Of a DNA stretch of 14,084 bases, positions 12,059 to 14,084 are shown piece after piece. Numbering within the stretch: position 1 is the stretch's first letter; every line of letters starts with the position of its first letter. The translations under genes were made by a program, and so were the position numbers. The stretch is from NCBI GenBank assembly GCA_020854785.1, contig JAHFZE010000278.1:1-14084 (forward strand). The letters run 5' to 3'. This DNA is from Methanomethylovorans sp. GTDB taxonomy: Archaea; Halobacteriota; Methanosarcinia; Methanosarcinales; Methanosarcinaceae. The notes beneath the pieces were generated by a model that was not told the DNA's origin, did not search any database, and saw only the letters and a program-made list of their open reading frames with translations.

Positions 12059-13396
12059 ATGGCACAAAAAGCAATGACCAACGAGGAAGTGCTGCAACAA
12101 GTTGCAGAAAATGATGTAAAGTTCATAAGGACACAGTTCACTGATACTCTCGGTATCATCAAAAGTTGGGCAATTCCGGCAGAGGACCTTGAGGGAGCTT
12201 TCAAGGACGGTGTTATGTTCGATGGTTCCTCTATAGAGGGTTTCACAAGGATCGAAGAATCTGACATGATGCTCATGCCCGACCCATCTACCTTCAGGAT
12301 CCTCCCATGGAGGCCAAAGGAAGGTGCAGTGGCCCGTATCATCGGTGACATAAAGAGGCCTGATGGTACTCCGTTCGAAGGTGATCCAAGGTATGTCCTG
12401 AAGCAAGCGATGGCTGATGCTGCAGGAATGGGGTACACGATGAACGTAGGCCCAGAGCTTGAGTTCTTCCTGTTCAAGCTGGACGCAGAAGGTAACCCAA
12501 CAACAAATCTGACGGACCAGGGAGGATACTTCGACTTCGCCCCTCTGGACAAGGCACAGGACGTAAGGAGAGACATTGACTTCGCACTTGAGGCAATGGG
12601 TTTCAAGCTGGAAGCTTCTCATCATGAAGTAGCCCCTTCACAGCACGAGATCAACTTCAGGTTCGGTGACATGCTTTCCACTGCAGACAAGGTTATTACC
12701 TTCAAGTATGTGGCAAAATCCATTGCCTACCACAAGGGATATTATATCTCCTTCATGCCAAAGCCTTTGTTCGGTGTGAACGGTTCAGGCATGCACACTA
12801 ACCAGTCCTTGATGATGAACGGCAAGAACGCCTTCTATGATCCGGATGCACCAAACGGCCTCTCACAGACGTCCATGTATTACATAGGAGGTATACTGAA
12901 GCACATCAGAGAGTTCGCTGCAGTCACCAACTCAACTGTGAACTCATACAAGCGGCTTGTGCCAGGATATGAGGCACCTATATATGTCACATGGTCTGCT
13001 TCCAACAGGAGCTCTCTCATCAGGATACCTGCAACAAGGGGAATTGGTACAAGGGTCGAGCTAAGGTGTCCGGACCCTGCATGTAACCCATACCTTGCAT
13101 TCGCTCTGATGCTGCGTGCTGGTCTTGACGGCATAAAGAACAAGATAGAACCACCAGAGGCAACAAATGTCAACATCTTCAAGCTCAGTGAAGAGGAGCG
13201 TGCTAAGAGAGGTATTCAGTCCCTTCCGGGCAGTCTGAAGGAGTCCCTTGATCTAATGCGAGCCAGCGAGTTCACAAAGGGTGCTCTTGGTGAGCATGTA
13301 TACAACAGCTTCCTTAAGGCAAAGACCGCTGAATGGGATTCATACAAGGCACAGGTTCACCAGTGGGAACTGGACAACTACCTGAGCATATTGTAA
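12059..13396 (+). CDS. glnA: Glutamine synthetase, type I (GSI-alpha)
   Basis: GlnA makes glutamine from glutamate, ammonium and ATP, the main entry of ammonium into metabolism; the active enzyme is a dodecamer. The 445-residue protein holds the active-site residues at the expected places: Glu133 and Glu135 (PELEFF), Glu190, Glu197, His246 (NGSGMHTNQS), Arg299 (YKRLVPGYEAP), Arg318 (NRSSLIRIP) and Glu334. The short length, without the beta-type insertion, and Arg64 in DGSSIEGFTRI mark the alpha group, which is feedback-inhibited by glutamine. The site that carries the adenylylated Tyr in beta enzymes is Phe here (NIFKLSEEE), so control by adenylylation is excluded. Regulation by PII-type proteins is known for methanogen GlnA but not visible here. 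The start has GAGGT at 12047-12051. It is followed by a glutamine amidotransferase gene, fitting a nitrogen-assimilation cluster. Confidence 0.97.
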   Translation: MAQKAMTNEEVLQQVAENDVKFIRTQFTDTLGIIKSWAIPAEDLEGAFKDGVMFDGSSIEGFTRIEESDMMLMPDPSTFRILPWRPKEGAVARIIGDIKRPDGTPFEGDPRYVLKQAMADAAGMGYTMNVGPELEFFLFKLDAEGNPTTNLTDQGGYFDFAPLDKAQDVRRDIDFALEAMGFKLEASHHEVAPSQHEINFRFGDMLSTADKVITFKYVAKSIAYHKGYYISFMPKPLFGVNGSGMHTNQSLMMNGKNAFYDPDAPNGLSQTSMYYIGGILKHIREFAAVTNSTVNSYKRLVPGYEAPIYVTWSASNRSSLIRIPATRGIGTRVELRCPDPACNPYLAFALMLRAGLDGIKNKIEPPEATNVNIFKLSEEERAKRGIQSLPGSLKESLDLMRASEFTKGALGEHVYNSFLKAKTAEWDSYKAQVHQWELDNYLSIL

Positions 13397-13411
13397 GGGA
13401 AATATCCCTTA
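13394..13411 (+). terminator. Hairpin on the glnA stop codon
   Basis: TAAGGGA (13394-13400), loop AATA, TCCCTTA (13405-13411) form a perfect 7-bp stem whose first three bases are the stop codon. AT-rich sequence (CATATAACTTTATTTC) follows. It probably shapes the 3' end of the glnA transcript. Confidence 0.6.
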
Positions 13412-13590
13412 CATATAACTTTATTTCATTGTCCTTATGGATGTTAGATGCCAATATCTTTTAGTTTGGCTCCTATCTATAGAAGATCATCTCCAATGAA
13501 CGACGAACAGGCCTTTTATGGATATTTGCATGGTTAGTCCTCAAAAGGCAGATATTGATGTATCTTCAAAAACAGTTCTTAGTGGTAAAT

Positions 13591-14084
13591 ATGTGCGGAA
13601 TTATAGGCGTTATAGACCGGGGCCGGTCTGGCATGGACGGCTCAGGCATAAAAGAGGCCCTAAGCCTGATGAATGAACGAGGAAGTGGAGAAGGCGCGGG
13701 TTATGTAGCTTATGGCATATACCCGGATTATCCGGATTATTATGCTCTTCATGTCTTCTATGACAATCTGGTGGAACCGAAAAAGAAGGTAGATGAACTG
13801 CTTGAAAAGTGGGGACGCATAGTCCAGCAGGAAGAGATCCCTACCTATGAGCAACCAGGCCTTAGAAAGAAGCATATCCCTTGGCGGTATTTCTACAAGC
13901 CCCATAAGGATCTTGTGGTAGGCAGTTCCACACCTGAAGATGATCTTGTAAAGACCCTTGTGATGGATATAAACTCCCGCATAGATGGTGCTCTGGTGTT
14001 CTCTTCAGGCATCAATATGGGAGTGTTCAAAGCGGCTGGCTGGCCGGAGGATGTTGCGGATTTTTACCGCATACAGGATTACAA
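13591..14084 (+). CDS. Class II glutamine amidotransferase, glutamate synthase-type subunit (3' truncated)
   Basis: The frame is open from ATG 13591 to the window end (164 complete codons). It starts MCGIIGVID, giving an N-terminal Cys2 nucleophile after Met removal, the hallmark of class II (Ntn) amidotransferases, and RGSGEGAGY at 30-38 matches the substrate-loop region of the fold. The spacing and the following DINSRIDGALVFSSGINMGVFK segment resemble the stand-alone amidotransferase subunits that accompany split archaeal-type glutamate synthases (GlxB-like). Such a subunit releases ammonia from glutamine for glutamate formation from 2-oxoglutarate. Its place 194 bases after glnA supports a GS-GOGAT role. 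Other class II enzymes (PurF, GlmS, AsnB) fit less well. The ribosome site is weak: GTGGT at 13582-13586, the context also seen before DUF2098. Confidence 0.82.
   Translation, partial: MCGIIGVIDRGRSGMDGSGIKEALSLMNERGSGEGAGYVAYGIYPDYPDYYALHVFYDNLVEPKKKVDELLEKWGRIVQQEEIPTYEQPGLRKKHIPWRYFYKPHKDLVVGSSTPEDDLVKTLVMDINSRIDGALVFSSGINMGVFKAAGWPEDVADFYRIQDY

Noticed and set aside
12032..12625. Antisense open frames over the 5' half of glnA (12032-12625 and 12043-12606)
   Set aside because: glnA is certain on the plus strand. These frames are shadows of its codon bias and would cover its promoter.
13496..13537. Thirteen-residue upstream ORF before the amidotransferase gene
   Set aside because: There is no Shine-Dalgarno, no repeated regulatory codon such as a run of Gln or Glu, and no overlap with the main start. 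Short ORFs like this are expected by chance.
13660..13905. Minus-strand open frame of 81 codons near the window end
   Set aside because: It lies inside the clear amidotransferase reading frame that starts MCGIIG and is open to the end of the window.
1..14084. Search for CRISPR arrays, insertion sequences, integrases, att sites or defence genes
   Set aside because: No direct-repeat/spacer pattern, transposase, integrase or defence-type gene is visible. The single tRNA-Arg has no nearby partial duplicate of its 3' end.

Overview
The window looks like chromosomal DNA of a methanogenic archaeon, most likely of the Methanosarcinaceae (Methanosarcina, Methanolobus, Methanomethylovorans, Methanococcoides group). 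The evidence is a HdrC-HdrB pair, the methanopterin-pathway GTP cyclohydrolase MptA, nucleoid protein MC1, a methanogen-type DUF2098 protein, an archaeosine radical SAM enzyme, a LVIVD-repeat surface protein, archaeal TATA boxes and GAGGT/GGTGA ribosome sites. The genus is an inference from protein character, not a database result.

Layout. 1-1038 is the 3' part of a large extracellular repeat protein: LVIVD repeats, then three 87-residue tandem units with DWNGDG calcium-type loops. A 314-base gap follows. 1353-3308 is a two-gene operon, GMP synthase PP-loop subunit plus RaSEA-type radical SAM protein, with zero bases between them. It converges with argB (minus). Upstream of argB lies the MC1 gene (minus), divergent from mptA (plus), which is followed by a DUF2098 gene. 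A minus-strand nucleotidyltransferase is divergent from an M20 amidohydrolase overlapped by a GNAT acetyltransferase gene. Next come a minus-strand GNAT resembling short N-acetylglutamate synthase, tRNA-Arg(CCU) on minus, and a small plus-strand lipoprotein. The minus-strand operon hdrC-hdrB is divergent from glnA (plus). The window ends inside a class II glutamine amidotransferase gene, probably a glutamate synthase subunit.

How the genes relate. glnA and the amidotransferase suggest GS-GOGAT ammonium assimilation, and the glnA promoter carries GGTAA-type half-sites suggestive of NrpR control. ArgB and the NAGS-like GNAT would act early in arginine synthesis. GuaAB, MptA and RaSEA all concern guanine nucleotides: GTP supply, the first step toward pterin and 7-deazaguanine, and the last step of archaeosine. 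HdrC-HdrB belongs to thiol/disulfide energy metabolism, and no hdrA is present here.

I found no mobile element, CRISPR array or defence island, and no clearly new multi-gene system. The best leads are small: hairpins built around stop codons, a hairpin covering the ribosome site at the M20/GNAT junction, a possibly leaderless M20 gene, the GGTAA cluster before glnA, and a palindrome between MC1 and argB.
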